Origin: Toxotes chatareus
Lineage: Eukaryota > Chordata > Actinopteri > Toxotidae
Assembly (NCBI GenBank): GCA_016801885.1
Contig: CM028887.1
Span: 22,491,115-22,555,114, forward strand
Reading direction: 5' to 3'
Length of the DNA stretch: 64,000 nt
Shown piece by piece: positions 26,731 through 40,700 of this stretch. The position numbers and the translations under genes are program-made. The notes under the pieces were generated by a model. The model searched no databases. It was not told the DNA's origin and worked only from the letters and a program-made list of their open reading frames with translations. Within the stretch, counting starts at the first letter, position 1. Every line of letters begins with the position of its first letter.

Positions 26731-27430
26731 TAGAATAGAATAGAATAGAATAGAATATACTTTATTAATCCCTTTGGGAGGTCCCTTGGGGAAATTTGGG
26801 TACCAGCAGCATTACAACACCAAAAAACACAGTAAAGCAGCAGTACAAAGTAAAAAGTAAAAAGTAACTAGTTAGAGTTAAGTTAAGTTACTAAAGTAAC
26901 TAACTAAGGTGCTGGTATAAAAATGGAATGTAAATGAAATAAAATATAAAAGTGAAATAAACTCTTGAATAATCTTAGTACTAAAATAGAACAAGGGTGG
27001 ATTCAAATAAAAAATTAAAATATAAAGTATATACAAACATTGCAAACAAACATTGCACTCTAAGAGGTGGAAAGAATAAATTACTGCACATGAGTTATTG
27101 CACATGGATAGTATTGTTATTGCCCATGGGTTATTGTACATGAATAGTAGTGTCCGGCAGGCTGTACTCCTTCCCTCTCCCTCTCCCCCTCCTGCCATAT
27201 TCGGTGTTGTATAGTTTGATGGCTCTGGGGACAAAGGAGTCTCTGAGCCGGTTGGTCCGACTCTTGGGGAGGAGCAGCCTGTTACTGGTCAGGCTTCTCT
27301 GTGCACTGATGACAGTGTGCAGAGGGTGACTGGCATCGTCCATAATAGCCAGTAGTTTTTTTAGTGATCTCCTCTCTGCCACTGTCACCAGGGAGTCCAG
27401 CTTCATGCCGACCACAGAGCCCGCCCGATG
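26731..27430 (-). mobile_element. Rex1/L2-type LINE, 3' end fragment
   Basis: On the minus strand the open frame from about 27,425 down to 27,190 encodes the C-terminal end of a non-LTR retrotransposon polymerase. The block AIMDDASHPLH (27,301-27,351) is followed by LLLPKSRTNRLRDSFVPRAI, matching the HPLH and SFxPRAIxLYN signatures of Rex1/L2-like LINEs. The 3' untranslated part ends at 26,731-26,757 in a pentamer repeat (AATAG on the plus strand) beside the cccttggggaaatt tail frequently seen in fish. The polymerase core and 5' part are missing, as expected for 5' truncation. Confidence 0.72.
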
Positions 27431-28251
27431 ATATTGAAATGGCTGCTCTGACTTTTTGTGACCTGGCAACATATTACTCCGTTGAAAATGTGGGCCAAAT
27501 TTGAAAAATATGGAGCTATTCATAAGTGCCTCACATTCAAGCGCAACATAAAGTGCCATTATATGAGACAGTATGATATATATGAGTAAAGTTGCTGGTT
27601 AAATATCTAAACAATGAGCTGAAACTTGCTATAAAGCTCCATAAACATGAGGGGAAGCGACAGATTCAGGTGTCAAGGTCATCACCAAGAGCGACCCCTC
27701 TGACACCTTTTCATATAATTATTTAAAAAAATGATTACAGCCATTTTAAGACTGGAACAGGCGTTGCTAAATCAACTGGGAGCCCCAAAACTCCCAGTGG
27801 AGCTCCCTCACGTTAGCCACAGGTTTCAAATCACAAGGAGTCAGCACAAACCATTCAACACCTTCATGACCCAATGAGACACAAAAAAAAAGAAAAGAAA
27901 AGTACTTTCAAGTTTTTATCCTGTCACCCTGTTTTAATTTATGCAATCAAATTTTGGTTTGGGGTGACTAGCCAACCCTGTTCAACATAGATCCCTCTTG
28001 TAATTATACCCTACCAACATAGTTTGTTTGACTCAAAAATATGTCACAGTACAGAAGCTGAAGATGAACTAACTGCTGTTTCACTGGTTTGGATGGTATA
28101 CACCCTGAGAACAGATTTTATGATTACTTTCCTGATCACAGTAATCAGTATTGTTGGAATAACCAGTTAAAAGATAGGGTATGTAGTAAATTTGTACAAA
28201 ACTTACTGTAATTCCCCCAGATCTGGACTCTAAAGATGCCTTTGCTGTAAG

Positions 28252-28277
28252 CACACACACACACACACACACACACA
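28252..28277. repeat. (CA)n microsatellite
   Basis: A pure CA run of about 26 nt. Confidence 0.95.
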
Positions 28278-29015
28278 GGTGTGTGAAATAAATAAAAACA
28301 ACTGTCTAATTTGATATTTTCCAACAATATGGCAGACAGCAAAGCCTTCTCATACACCCCATTCCATTTTGACCTGTTGACTATGAATAGCCTTAAATCA
28401 ACACACAGGCTGTATCTGTTTTCAGTGCGATTGCCTCATCTTTCTCCAAACAACTAATTCCATCAGAATTATTTTAAAGATGTTACAATCATGTACAGTT
28501 CAGAAGTGCCTTTAAAAGTAAGAAATTTCTTATGACTGCACACCCTGGGTGTTACATGGTACGCTGGGTTTGACTAGTTAAACTCAACTCAAACTGAGCG
28601 ACATAGAGCCATGCCCCCTCCACTTAGGCATGCTCCAGCTAAGACCTGCCACTCCCTCTCCCTCTCCCTACTTGACAATCGCTCGCTTGGCTTCTCTTCT
28701 ACTCCTCTCTTTATCCTTTTCCCGGCTACGAAGTGCCATTCTCACATGTTCCCTGCATGACAATATTCACACCCTCATCCTCCTCTGACAACGATGACCT
28801 CTTTCCCCTTCATTTATCCCATCCCTCATTTCCTCTCTAGCTAAGATCTGTCCCATCCCCACAGCATACAGAGAGGCTAATGTTAATACGGCTGGTGAAT
28901 CCAGAGGGCGAGGAGCTAGAGACAGGCATGGAGACAAAGACGGTGATAGACATGGGCACATGCATATGTATGAATACACACATATGCATAATCTCGGAAA
29001 GGAAATGGTATAAAT

Positions 29016-29038
29016 ACACACACACACACACACACACA
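29016..29038. repeat. (CA)n microsatellite
   Basis: A pure AC run of about 23 nt. Confidence 0.94.
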
Positions 29039-32000
29039 GATCCTGCACACAAACACTCAGCCACTGCAGAGCATAAGGTGCACACACATTTAAGAGAAGG
29101 GATAGAGAATGTCAGCACTGACATTTGTGCGTTCTGTCAGTCACAGCAAAATTTGATGGAGCAAATGTGTGTCTGTGGGAGATTATGTGAGTATATGTGG
29201 TTGTGTGTTTCACCACGAACGGTGTACACATCTGTGTGTATCAGTTTATGTCCTTCCATTTCTGTGCACGTGTGCAGGGCAATGAGCCATCTCATCAGTT
29301 GACAGGAGGGCAAGGGTGGCATTAACAGCCTCTCTGCCCCATGTTCTTAAATAACTGTGATTCACAGCAGCTTAGGTTCCCTCTTCATGTGACCGGAGAG
29401 AGAGCTGGTCAAATTAATCTCCATTTACAAAGGAGGAGGTATTTACACAGGGGAGGAGCCTCGGATTTCAACAAAGATGATTCATAAATATATTTCAATA
29501 CAGTGTGATTGATTAGGCTGCTGAGGAGCAAGTTATGAGGTGATCTCCATGATAGTGGGAGGCAGTAAGACAGTAAGATATGTAAGATATAATACACCGC
29601 TCTTAAAGCAGGCAGTCTGTTTCATGAGGACTCTTCATTTTGCAGGTCTTATATTTAAGCATTTTTACACTACTACTTTTACTTTAACCTGTATTCATTG
29701 ATTTTTTTTTTTGCTTCTTGGGGTAGTGCAACAAGCTGTAAACACAACACTGACATTATCACCTTATAAATATATTGATGTGGTGAGCATGCCAGAAAAC
29801 GGCATCTTATTTACACATCAGGCAGATACGGAGCAACAGCATATTTAGAGTCATGTATGTGTCCATGCCATGGATCCAAGTCCAATATTCAGTCTCCTTA
29901 CTACTACTACTTACTACTCCTCCTAACTCTATTTCACTCTTGAAACAGAGTTGTTTCCCCCAACTTGGGAAATATGTGGGTCTTTAATGTCCTCTTGGTG
30001 CTGGGCAGGTAGCATTGAATGAATATTTTGATTTTTTTTTTCTGAAAACAGCTGCCTGCTGTCGCTGAAGCCCTTACTGATTAGAGCTGTAAGACAAAAC
30101 AATACGTTTAATGGGCGTAAACACTGAGCTGAAAGAAGATGAACTGTTCCATAGATCCACAGACCTGAGGGTAACGGCAGTGTCTGTGATAATTCTCTGT
30201 GGGTTTGTCTTCATGAATGACTCCATTCACATTACACATTTGGCCGTTTATTAATACACAAACATTGATTAATGCAGCTTTATGTGAATGATTTTACAGC
30301 ACTTCAGTATAAATTTCCCTTGTGTCATTTTTACTGTAAATGAGTTATTTTGATTGTATTAAAGGTCTTCTGTGGTTAGACTGTGGAAACACAGCTTCAC
30401 AAATGTAAGCTGTGTCAGATTTGCCAAAAGTGCTTCCATTTATTTATTTTTTTTTCTGTATTTGATTTGTATCTCTTTGGATTTTAGTCATTGCATGCTT
30501 CACCAAGTTTTGCTCGCCTTTCCACTGGGCACACTTTCAGACCCAGGCATCCCCATGTTTCAACATTTTACACAAATCATTTCATTCTTACTAGGTTTGA
30601 TAGTGAGTGATCTCCAGTGATGAATCCAACTCAGTGTAGTGTGACAGTATCACAGAAGCTCTTGCTACATAGAACGGGCTGCCTGGGCTTTCGTTGCACC
30701 ACCAGTGGGATAAACTGAGTGCAAGATGTTTTGATGATACTTGTACATTTCCCACTGTTGTGTCCTTGCATCCGTTTGATTCTCTCTGCCTAGGGGAATG
30801 CCAGTGACAGGCGTTAAAAATGAATTTTACACTGTGTCATTAGATATTTATACAATCCGAAAACACTGGAACTGAGCATGATAAAAAGTAAAGTGACAAG
30901 TATAGAGAATGAGCAACATAATGTTGAGCAGCAGAGCTGCTTTTTCCTCCTCTAACGACACACCAGGGCCAGGAGTTGCATGTGATATCACAGTCACGCT
31001 GTCATGATATAGTGAGAATCGTAATTTTCCTGTGAAAAGATAAGATCTAGAAGCAGGTATACTTTAATGAAACACCCTGTACTTGCAAGAGTAGCTTCAA
31101 GTCTACAGTATGTACCAGCTCCCAGGTCCCGTATGAAACCTGTGATATACTAAAACAAAACTCAGTAAAACAACACTCCTATGTCTTGTTCTTATGCTTC
31201 CATTGGGTTTGGTGAGCGTGGATGCTTTTTTAGCATCAGCCTACTTCAAGTCAGCGTGGCTTCACACGTTCACACCTGCAATCAGTCACTCTGGTTAACC
31301 ACTGGCTAATACTCTCACATGTCCCCCCCACTGCTGTTGACCCTCCCACCTCCAGAAACTTTGACATTAATTACCATTTAAAACAAACGCAAGAAGCACG
31401 GCTCCTTCCCTTGCCTCCTCAGAACCAGGTTCATTAAAGCATATCGCCCACTGCACTAACGCAGCACAACTGCTGTGACATATGGCTAGCCCACCCATTC
31501 AGGCAGAGAGGAAGAGTGAGAGAGACACAGACCCACACCCAGATATGGGTTATGGAGATGTGTGTAAGTGTGTGTTTACGTGTGCATGTTTGCTTGTGAG
31601 TGAGGTAGAATCAAGCCAACCTCTAATTACATAGCTACTCATTAGTGCCCAGGTGCCAACTCGCTATTGGCAGAGGCTAACTCCATGCAGGCAGCCGGGG
31701 TGACATGTTAATGGTGTAATTGTGCTGACCCATGTACCCTGATGGTTGATAATTACCTTCTCCATGTATTTATAATGTGAGGGATTAAAAGGAGAAGAGA
31801 TGCTGAAAAAAAGAAGTAGGAAAGGTCCTGAGACCCTGTGGAGACCCTCTGGGAGGTGCACAAGCTGCAGTTTAATGGCTACAACCAAATCAAAGTCGAA
31901 GGAAAAAGCCTGGTGCGCGTGGCTAGGGTGGTGTGAGAGATGTCAGAGGTGGTAATTCCTCAACAATCAGAGAGCTAGGCCTGCTGGGAGACTATGCTAA

Positions 32001-32389
32001 TGTTGGTTCCACTTCACATGCTATTTACAGAAAGAAAGAAAAAGTAGTGATCATAATTTTTTTCAGTATTTAAAAATAACATATTTCATTATCATAGTGA
32101 TTACTATGGTTGAGCTAATGGCAGTTCCCTCCATCCACTGAATTTACTCTTTTGCTGTTGTTTATTTTGCAGCACATTGTTATATTTCCCAATCAGGTTC
32201 ACCTCTGTGGCCAGTTGCATCAAGCTGAAGTGGAAAATCACATTCCCTGACTTGTACTGGCTTGCTAAGCAACAATGATTAGGTATTATAATTCTACTTG
32301 TACGAATGCAGGCGGAGCCCTCTAACAGGGCATTATGGGTTTTAACTCTCAAGCTCACAGATTCACACATTGAAAATTTGAATAATGCA

Positions 32390-34480
32390 TGGTAAGCCAG
32401 TCAACCCATGATAAGCTCCACAAATTTGAGCCCCATATAACTAACCAGTGTATCCACTGAAGTTCAGAGGCTAGTGGAGTGGGAGGTTTTATGGGATTAG
32501 GGGGGGAATTTGATACCTAAACCCCCTGCTGTGTCAACGACAACCCATACCCAAGGCACAGCCAATTGGCCATATGACTGTGTACCATATTAGCAGAGGT
32601 GGCCAACCATCTTCCCTACTGAGCCAACGATCAGCAAGTTATAAACCAAAGACTCCACCCGCTGATCGACATTAGGTGAGGTAGATGAGAAGAACTCCTG
32701 TGAGATACCCTGCTGAGCCAGCTCTCTGTGGCACATTGACCACCCCTAGTATAAAGCACTAGGTATGACTATGGACCTTATGGACAACAACCATGCTGTC
32801 ATAGTGATGAATGCTGGTTACCTTGCTGACCTTGATGGGCAAGCAACTGAAATTACAGATCTCTGCAGACCCACTGAGGCACAAGTAATCGCCACCTTTA
32901 TCCAGGCCTGTACATGCCCAGGTCTCTCTGTTATGTATCAGCCTGGGTATGAGTATTACAGGTGGTCTCTCAACTCAGCAGATCCTTTTAGCGGTAGAAT
33001 TACAGAGGAAGCATAACACAGCTGTGTATTCAGCATATCGTGATATGGCATGCAATCAGAGGCTATCACAAAGCTAGGGAAGAATCAAATGGAAATGGAA
33101 GCGCATACAGCAACCTTATGGGGCAGGGTGTGACCACAAACACATCCACCCTAAGGCTGGATCACTAAGCATGGACAGGGAAAATTACAAAGGGAAGTGG
33201 ACATGACACTCAGAGGAAGCCACTGAGTTGTCACTGCATCAAGCAATTTAGATCAGATGCTGCCTGTTTATGTATGCCATCGTAGCATAAAACACGTCTG
33301 CCACTGAGAAGGGGGGTGGGAGCACTTCCAGTTGTGTTCACACTATCGTAACATCCAGTTGGTCGATGTGGTAAACTTCAACTTTAAGCCACATATCACT
33401 TACTGCCATCACCAGTCAGAATGGATGAGGCTGAACAGACAGAAGAGCACTGTCTCCCCTGGTGTCTCAAGTGTTCTAGTGCCAAGTCCATACACTTTGA
33501 GAAAGTGTTTGGTTAGTAGGAATACCTGAGTGGTAGCCAGTTGCATTTGCAGTCTAATCCCTTGAAGGCAAAACAAAGAATATGTTTGTGTCTTACACTG
33601 AAACATAAAAGTAAGATCCTTCTGGTCTGTTGGAGTGAATGGGTGCCCAGCTGCTAAAATGTGCCATTCAAACAGTGTGGCCCATGAAGGGTCCAGGACA
33701 GATCAGGTTGTTTGGACAGAATGACCAGTGAACGGCTATCAAGCATCCGTGGCTTCCTGTCAAGTGAATATATGTTTTTTTTCCTTAATCCACACTGCCT
33801 TCATCTCAGAAAATGAACTGAGGAAAACAGCCACTTTAATGCCACTGTCTTCAGTTACATCCACAATTGTGCCGTGGTCCTGAGTTATGTCCCCAGTGGA
33901 CCTGATTATTTCATCGTATCTTTCATGGTTGACAGGTTGTCAAAGCTGCCAAGTGAGACGTCTCTATATTCCCACCATCTCTGCTGCTGGTTAGCGTTGA
34001 GCACAAAGCAAACAGCCAGAAGATGGGAGTCTTAGCTAAATGCTGCAGCAGGACAGTTAGGGGTGGGATAATGCCACAGAGTGCACTCATTCAAAGCACC
34101 CTCCTAAATGAGTCTACACCCTACACCCAAACCATCTGTCTACAGCAGTAGTGGAGGTGAGGTTGTTCTGCTCTGCAGCTCTGATGTCAAGCCGAGGGGA
34201 ACGAGTGCAGTGTGCTCCCTTACAGTGCTCGGTCGATGGCAATCCCCCCTGGGGCACCAGCCATGTGGCAGGTTTCCAGCTTCACCTGGGTCAAACACTT
34301 TCTAAGGCTGGCATGGTGGCAGGGGCAAGAGGAGTTATGGCACCAAATGAGCAGAATAATAAATGTTAAAAAGCGTGGGGACAAGGTGAGAGAGCAACAA
34401 AGCAGATGCAAGAGTAGAATAGAAAACAGATTCAAAGGAGAAAGGAAATTTGCTGGATTGCAAAAGTGAGGTGGGAATAG
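32390..34480. other. Unidentified region, possibly an old mobile element
   Basis: This 2-kb stretch is less AT-rich than its surroundings, is free of microsatellites, and contains several short open frames in line. One, at 32,765-33,016, starts with a true ATG and reads 83 residues (MTMDLMDNNHAVIVMNAGYL...). Its composition is protein-like, not low complexity, but I recognise no domain. No terminal repeats or target duplications are visible. It could be a decayed element, an old processed sequence or chance. Confidence 0.25.
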
Positions 34481-34554
34481 TGATATTTTAGATGTACAGA
34501 AAAAAATGAGGTCTTGCCCTACAAACAGTATGAGTCAGCCTCTATGTGCATTTT

Positions 34555-34578
34555 GTGTGTGTGTGTGTGTGTGTGTGT
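34555..34578. repeat. (GT)n microsatellite
   Basis: A pure GT run of about 24 nt. Confidence 0.95.
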
Positions 34579-34599
34579 TGTGCCCTGGGGTATCTTTGA

Positions 34600-37500
34600 T
34601 CATGGCTACTGCCACTCCAACAGGCCATAGAATCAGGTAGCACCAGGTAGTAGCAGGCTTTAACAGCTATAACCCCACTCCTTCTCTTCTAGTTCAGAGT
34701 GTAATAGAGAGTAGTGATATGGCTGGCCAGGGGGTAACACTGCAGCCTCAACACTCGTAAAGGAAACAGATGAGGACCATTCAAAGCTCGGGCACACTCA
34801 TTTCAGCCTGAGAAATAGTGGTGGGATTCTGTTGCTATTTTCTAGAGCAGAAGTTGGATCAGCAGGGATGCACATACAGTATACATGCACAAACAGGCAT
34901 ATGTGGACTGTGTGTTCAGATGTTCTCATGAAGTCATACACACACACAACAGTCATTTTCCGCACCAGTTCCAATTTGCTTGTCATTTCCATCAGTGATA
35001 TATTGAATAACCAAAAAATGATTTATTCAAAAAGCAGTTCCAAAGCAATTGTTCATCAAATGCCTCCCAACTTTTCTGTGCTTTACTTTCAGGGATTTTT
35101 TTTTTTTTTTTTTGCATGTATGTCACAATTTCTGTCACACGTTCCATGTCTCACTCAGTAATAAAACGTCCTCTCTTGGTACTTAGGTATACTATGCACA
35201 TTGTTTTAGACTCATTCAATAAAGCCTATTGTTCCAACAAATCCCTGCTTTATATTCCTGAATAACCTTGACTGCCGCGGCACTGAATGCACCACTTGGG
35301 GATCCAGGGACTCTCTTTGTCATTAGGAGCTGTTACACAGTAAATCTGGAAACTAGATTGCGGGGCAGTGAGCTGTGGCAGGGTTCAGGAAGGTAGCAGC
35401 AGAGGCGGGATTGACAGCATTGGCAGTTAAATCAAACAGACGAGGGGGAAATACAAATATTTGACTGGGATTCAATTGGCTTCTGATCAGACTCAATAGG
35501 AGGTGTTATAGGACAGGCAGTGCCCCACTATATCACCATAGTGACAAACAAATTTCAGGCTATTAGCAGATAATTCAGTGGGTGGTAGAGGAGAAAGGGG
35601 AGAATGAAGGAGATTATTCAGAGAAAATAAAGAGGGAACGAGTAAGTAAATGAATATATGCAGATACAGAATACCAGTGGGAATGAGCACTGTTTCGAGG
35701 AGACAGGAAGACACAGAAGCAAGGTGAAAGCTGATTGGATCAAGGATGGCGTAGGTTGACAGTTTTGATGCAGCCGCTAATCATTTGATTTTGTTTTGAT
35801 CTGACTTCGATTTTGACCCAACAGAAAGTGATGAGGGAAAATTGCCAACGCTTACTTCAAAGATGAGCATGGAACTGCAGCACCAAGAGGTGAACCAAAT
35901 TAGGGACAAACAACGTGAATTGCTTACCAGCCTGAGATCACGGAAAAGTGATGATTGATTTAACAGTGTGACAAACTTTCACGATTAACAGGTTTTTCAT
36001 TTAATTTGAGCATCAAAAAAGACTGATCACTCTGCACTTGGAGCTTGGCCTCCACTGCCTCTGAATCTGAACAGTGAGCCCAAGGCCTGCCTCTATCAGA
36101 CTGTTAGACATCAACAGAAGCTCTTTCAAAAAGGGACAGTGAGTCAGTCCACTCACAATTTTTTGGACATGCTTATTTATTTATTTTTTAAAAATTAAAA
36201 TAGCAGAAAAAGAGCAAAAAAACAAACAAACCCAAAAACGTAAAGTAAAAGAAATGTTACGGAAGCTTTCAGGCTACTAGATTAGCATATGCACTGTGTG
36301 TGACTCCCAAGGCATCAATAACCAAAATTCAATTCCTAACTATTTTTTTAGTTTTTCCGTACTGTAATGATGTTAATGATGATACGATGCAGTCAATTCA
36401 CAATCAGTCTTTCCTGACAGCAAGAGAAACTGTACAAACTTAGTCAAAACAAGACAGAAACAAAATCATTGACCAGAGTATTTCTAAAATTCTGGCCTGA
36501 ATATAATGTAATGTAAATAATAATGCCTCCACCATTATGTTACTGTTTTATGGTAAATTTATGAAGGTATCCACAAGAACAATGAAAAATCAGGGTTTGC
36601 AAATGTTTCATGTTCAAATGTGTTTTTGTATCCAACCTTAAACTGTTTCAAATATCTGTTTGTTTGTTTATGTGATTCAAAAATTATCCCCTACATGTGA
36701 GTGGGGCTCGTATTGCAATATAAATTAGTAACACCTCCTTCACCGCAGCTCTGATTGGACGATTAAAACGAGCAAACCTGCTGCTGTGATGTTGCAGTTG
36801 TCACCGGTTTATCTAAATAAAACTCTCTCTCAGGGAGAAAATTGTCACAGCACTCCCAACCACTGCTGGCACGCCAGTGTAATACAATTAGGTTTAGGTC
36901 ATGTGATTCCACATCATGAGCAACACATGATGAGGATATAAGCCCCACTAACAATCAGTGTATAATTGAGCTGGATGAGTGAGAAGATTTGCCCTTAAGA
37001 GAGCTAAAAACAAAATGAGAATGAGTCTGTGCATGATTTAAACTGCAATCACGTTAATGGCTGGCTCGGTCCTAGTCATGATTGCTCTTTCTTCTACATC
37101 TGTTTATAATATGCATTTTCATTAAACATAAATAGCCTTGTTTCTTGTTTCTAAGACACAACGCATGAGCCACATGAAAACAAAAGGGTCGAGGCTTGGA
37201 ACTCATGCAGAATATTTTCAATTATGACCAGTTGGTAAACACAGAAATGCTTGTTTTTTTAATGTCGAAGTCAAATCACATACTGAATGTGAATATTCCT
37301 TGATTTTTATAGTCATAAAAGCTCTTTTATGTCTTCAACAAATGCTCCTCACTCATAAATACATTACATCCTACATGTTACAGAGCTGCATTAGCGGCTG
37401 ATGATGTGGCTTGGTGGAAACTGGTGGCTATTATTATTTCAATGAAGGACCAATCTCCATTCTATAACTCACTTATATCATCAGTGGATCCAGTCACTTT

Positions 37501-40480
37501 GATGCTTGGTCACACGGATCTTTACTCTGTCACACATGCACATGGCAGTTTCTCAAATCTGTGTGAGCAATTAATCATACAATGTGTGTGGCAGCCAGCG
37601 GCTGCTAGTTTCCAGGAGCACAGATCAGAGGGCCAAGGCGATGTGTTGCTGGTATGTGTATGAGGCTGTGATATCAGGCTGCAAACAAACCCAGCAAGCA
37701 AGCAAACAATAATGTATCTGTGAACCAAAAGACACACTTTGAGACTTGGTGACCTCTGTGTCCCATTAATGGCCAATTGCATGTCTTCAAACAGGCAAAC
37801 AAACTGCTGCAGCATTGAAACTACTGGTATATTCATAAGGGACAAATTTGACAAAACATTTCTTCAGAGCATTCCTGTGGATAAGTTGTGTACATGCTAT
37901 ATTGTTTGTGCAAAAAGAGAGAAAAAAACCCCCAAAAACTACAAAGTCACAGTTTCCTTTGGAGTTAGTTTGTTGACTCAAGTTATTGAATGGTCACAAA
38001 TACAAAGCTGCAGTCTTGGATCTGCAAATCTGGTTTTGTGTCCCAGCCCCCCACACCTTCTTCTAAAACTGAAGATGAAAATGAACTATAAGAAAACAGA
38101 ACAAGTGTCATCAAACTGAAAAATAAATAAATAAAAAAGACTTACTGTGGCCCCCTGGACCTACCAAATGTGTTGTTGCAATCAGCCATGAAACGTGTTG
38201 TCTTACAAACATATCCAAAGGTTATACAGTTATTGTAGACAGATAAACAGTGCTACTGAAATAGATGATATCTCCACATTAAGGAAACATAACTGACTCT
38301 CATCAGTGTTGAATCGCAGAAAATCTACTACAGTATAATGTTGCTATATGATCAATGAGTCTCTATCATCCTATTCGACCGCCAGCATGGCCCCTATACT
38401 CTAAATTAGAGAACAGATAGGGGCACACTTTGCATAATTTATACATACAGTATGTCCACAGCAGACTTTTACCATAATTTATGAGCGGGGGTCGGGGGGC
38501 GGGGAACTCACAAGTGTTGCTAATCAATTCCAGTAATTCCTCAATGAAGGCTGATATTTCAAGCTTTCAAATCAGGCAGCGCAGCGCACTATTTGTTTGT
38601 GCTGTGAGTATTCTGATCTCCCAGGCAACCAGAACTACATACCAAACACCACTAGCTTGGTTTGGTTTTTCTATGAGCCAAGCAAACATACAGTAGGTGT
38701 TGCATTTGTAAGGTGGAGGCATTACATTTATTGGACTTCTGAGTATCCAATGATGTAGACTGGTAATCTTGATGTAGCTAGCAGATATCAGTTTAGCACA
38801 GTGTTTCAGTAGGTTGCTTATTTAAAAACATGCAGCGGAACGCATGTTGTGCCCTGGCTTGCTATGTCTGTCATAATCAAAAACACATATGAAACTGTGA
38901 ATGAGAGTATGTTTGGGTCTGATAGCCGAAAACTATTATCTGACAAGAATGTTGACAGTGGATGATTGTGCTAAATCCCAGATTACATTCCATGCATGAG
39001 ACGTTCAAAGTCCTAATTTTGTTTTCAGTTTGAGTTTGATTTACTCGCTAAAATCTCCCTAAACAGAATTTTTGTACTGTCCCCCTGCCAATGTCCAGAG
39101 GAGAGGAGCGAGGACTTGATAAAAATGTTGATATGTTCATACAGGTCACTTTCAATTACTATGGTGTCTTTAGTTATTATGCTTTACAAGAAACAGCAAG
39201 CGACTGTTATTTTGGCTCCCGAATTTGTCTCTCAGGTTGCTGGTCTGCCCTGTGATTGGTGGAGGTTATATCTTCTGCCTGACAAGAAAACCTGGAGACA
39301 CCACTTAGGGCTTTATGAACACTGCAAGGCCCCTGCTCTGTGTATTTTTCCACTTGTTGAAACTCTTTCAGAGATGTATTGATTCAACTTTATGGCCATT
39401 TTGGTGAGTGTAGTTTGTGGAGCTGATGAAACGTAGTGATTTAGACAGAGGGCTGTTCCTACAATTTAGTCTATCTTCACTGATATGCACATTGTAGTGA
39501 AGTTCATGTTACAAAGGAAGAGATATTTTTTTATTTTACATTTAAAACAAAACTTGGTTTTATATGAATCCTCTTTGCAACAGCTCTTTGAAAAGTTTAT
39601 TCATGAGCTTATTTCAATTAAAGTAATTCAGTTTTGTTTCAAGAGCTTGTCACATTACCACTACATTGGCTTATCCTCATTAATTCATTCTCTTTTACTC
39701 ATTTATTCCTAGCTAGCATCACATGGAGCTGTTGTGTGCTGTTAAAAAAAAAAATCTACATGCATCGCATATCAGGAGAAAATTACTTCAGTGTCTGCTC
39801 TGAGTTATTTTCTCATTTCTAGTCAAATCACATGAATTTTATTTACATACCAGTGAAATCGTAACAGAAGTTATCTCAGGGCACTTTCCATATAGAGCAG
39901 CTCGGTGCCATACTTTTCGCAATATTTCAATCTAGCACGTAGGAATCAACCAAGGCCGCTGTCTCAAATAGGCTCTGTTGAAAAGACAACTGTGTTCTGC
40001 TTGTGACAGTCAGGATAAAGCATGATAATGAACATTGAAAGTGACAGTGAAGGGGCTGATTTAGACTCTTCACAGCCTTGATGAGAGATGCTGTTTATCT
40101 GTCAAGTGGACCTCAACATCTGCTCCTGATGAAAGGAGAGATGAGATGAGACGGGAAAGAAAGGGAAGACAAGGGGTGCAAAGTGGCAACAACACTAATT
40201 CATCTTGATGTGCTAGTTAATTCAATGGACCAACATGGCAACGGTCGCTGTTTGTGAGCTTTTTAGATAAAGAAATTCAAAGGAAGCGATTCATTTCACA
40301 CCAGTCTTTTCAAGGAATTGTTGAAACGCTGTTTGTTTCTAATTAATCTGTGTAGCGTTGTAGTCAAATAAAATGCACATCAAATAGAGGCAATGTGTGG
40401 ATAGGAAGTAACACAACTGGATTTATTACATAAATACACTTTTTAGACTGGTCTCTTGTTTCTCTGAGATAGTTTTTTTT
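34600..40480. other. Gene desert segment
   Basis: No gene is seen. The sequence is AT-rich and mostly unique, with one poly-T run (35,096-35,113) and few microsatellites. Open frames stay under about 130 codons and lack splice context or recognisable domains. Confidence 0.6.
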
Positions 40481-40489
40481 CCTTTGCAT

Positions 40490-40700
40490 TTTTTAGAGTC
40501 TATGTTCAGTTCTTTTGACTGTATTTTCCTGGTCCTCCTGGACTTCAGTCCTGCCTTTCAGCCAGTGTGTCAGGCCATGCTGATTTACAGCAGCAGTGTT
40601 GCCGACATTGCCTTGGACTGATATGCCTCTTTTCTCAGCAATAGACTCTGCTCAGCCAACTAACTAACAAACCAATCAAATACAATCAGTCAGAGTGGTA
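40490..40700 (+). pseudogene. Decayed LINE reverse-transcriptase fragment
   Basis: Translation gives, with stops and frame changes, FLVLLDFSPAF followed some 20 codons later by YASFLSNRLCSAN. These correspond to the DFSxAF and SFLxxRxQ blocks of non-LTR (Rex1/L2-type) reverse transcriptases. The catalytic YxDD block is not present. This is a short dead remnant. Confidence 0.5.

Larger units (their letters stand above)
27560..32389. other. Gene desert segment
   Basis: No gene is seen. The region holds CA runs at 28,252-28,277 and 29,016-29,038 and otherwise unique sequence. Open frames around the CA runs are repeat translations. Confidence 0.6.
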
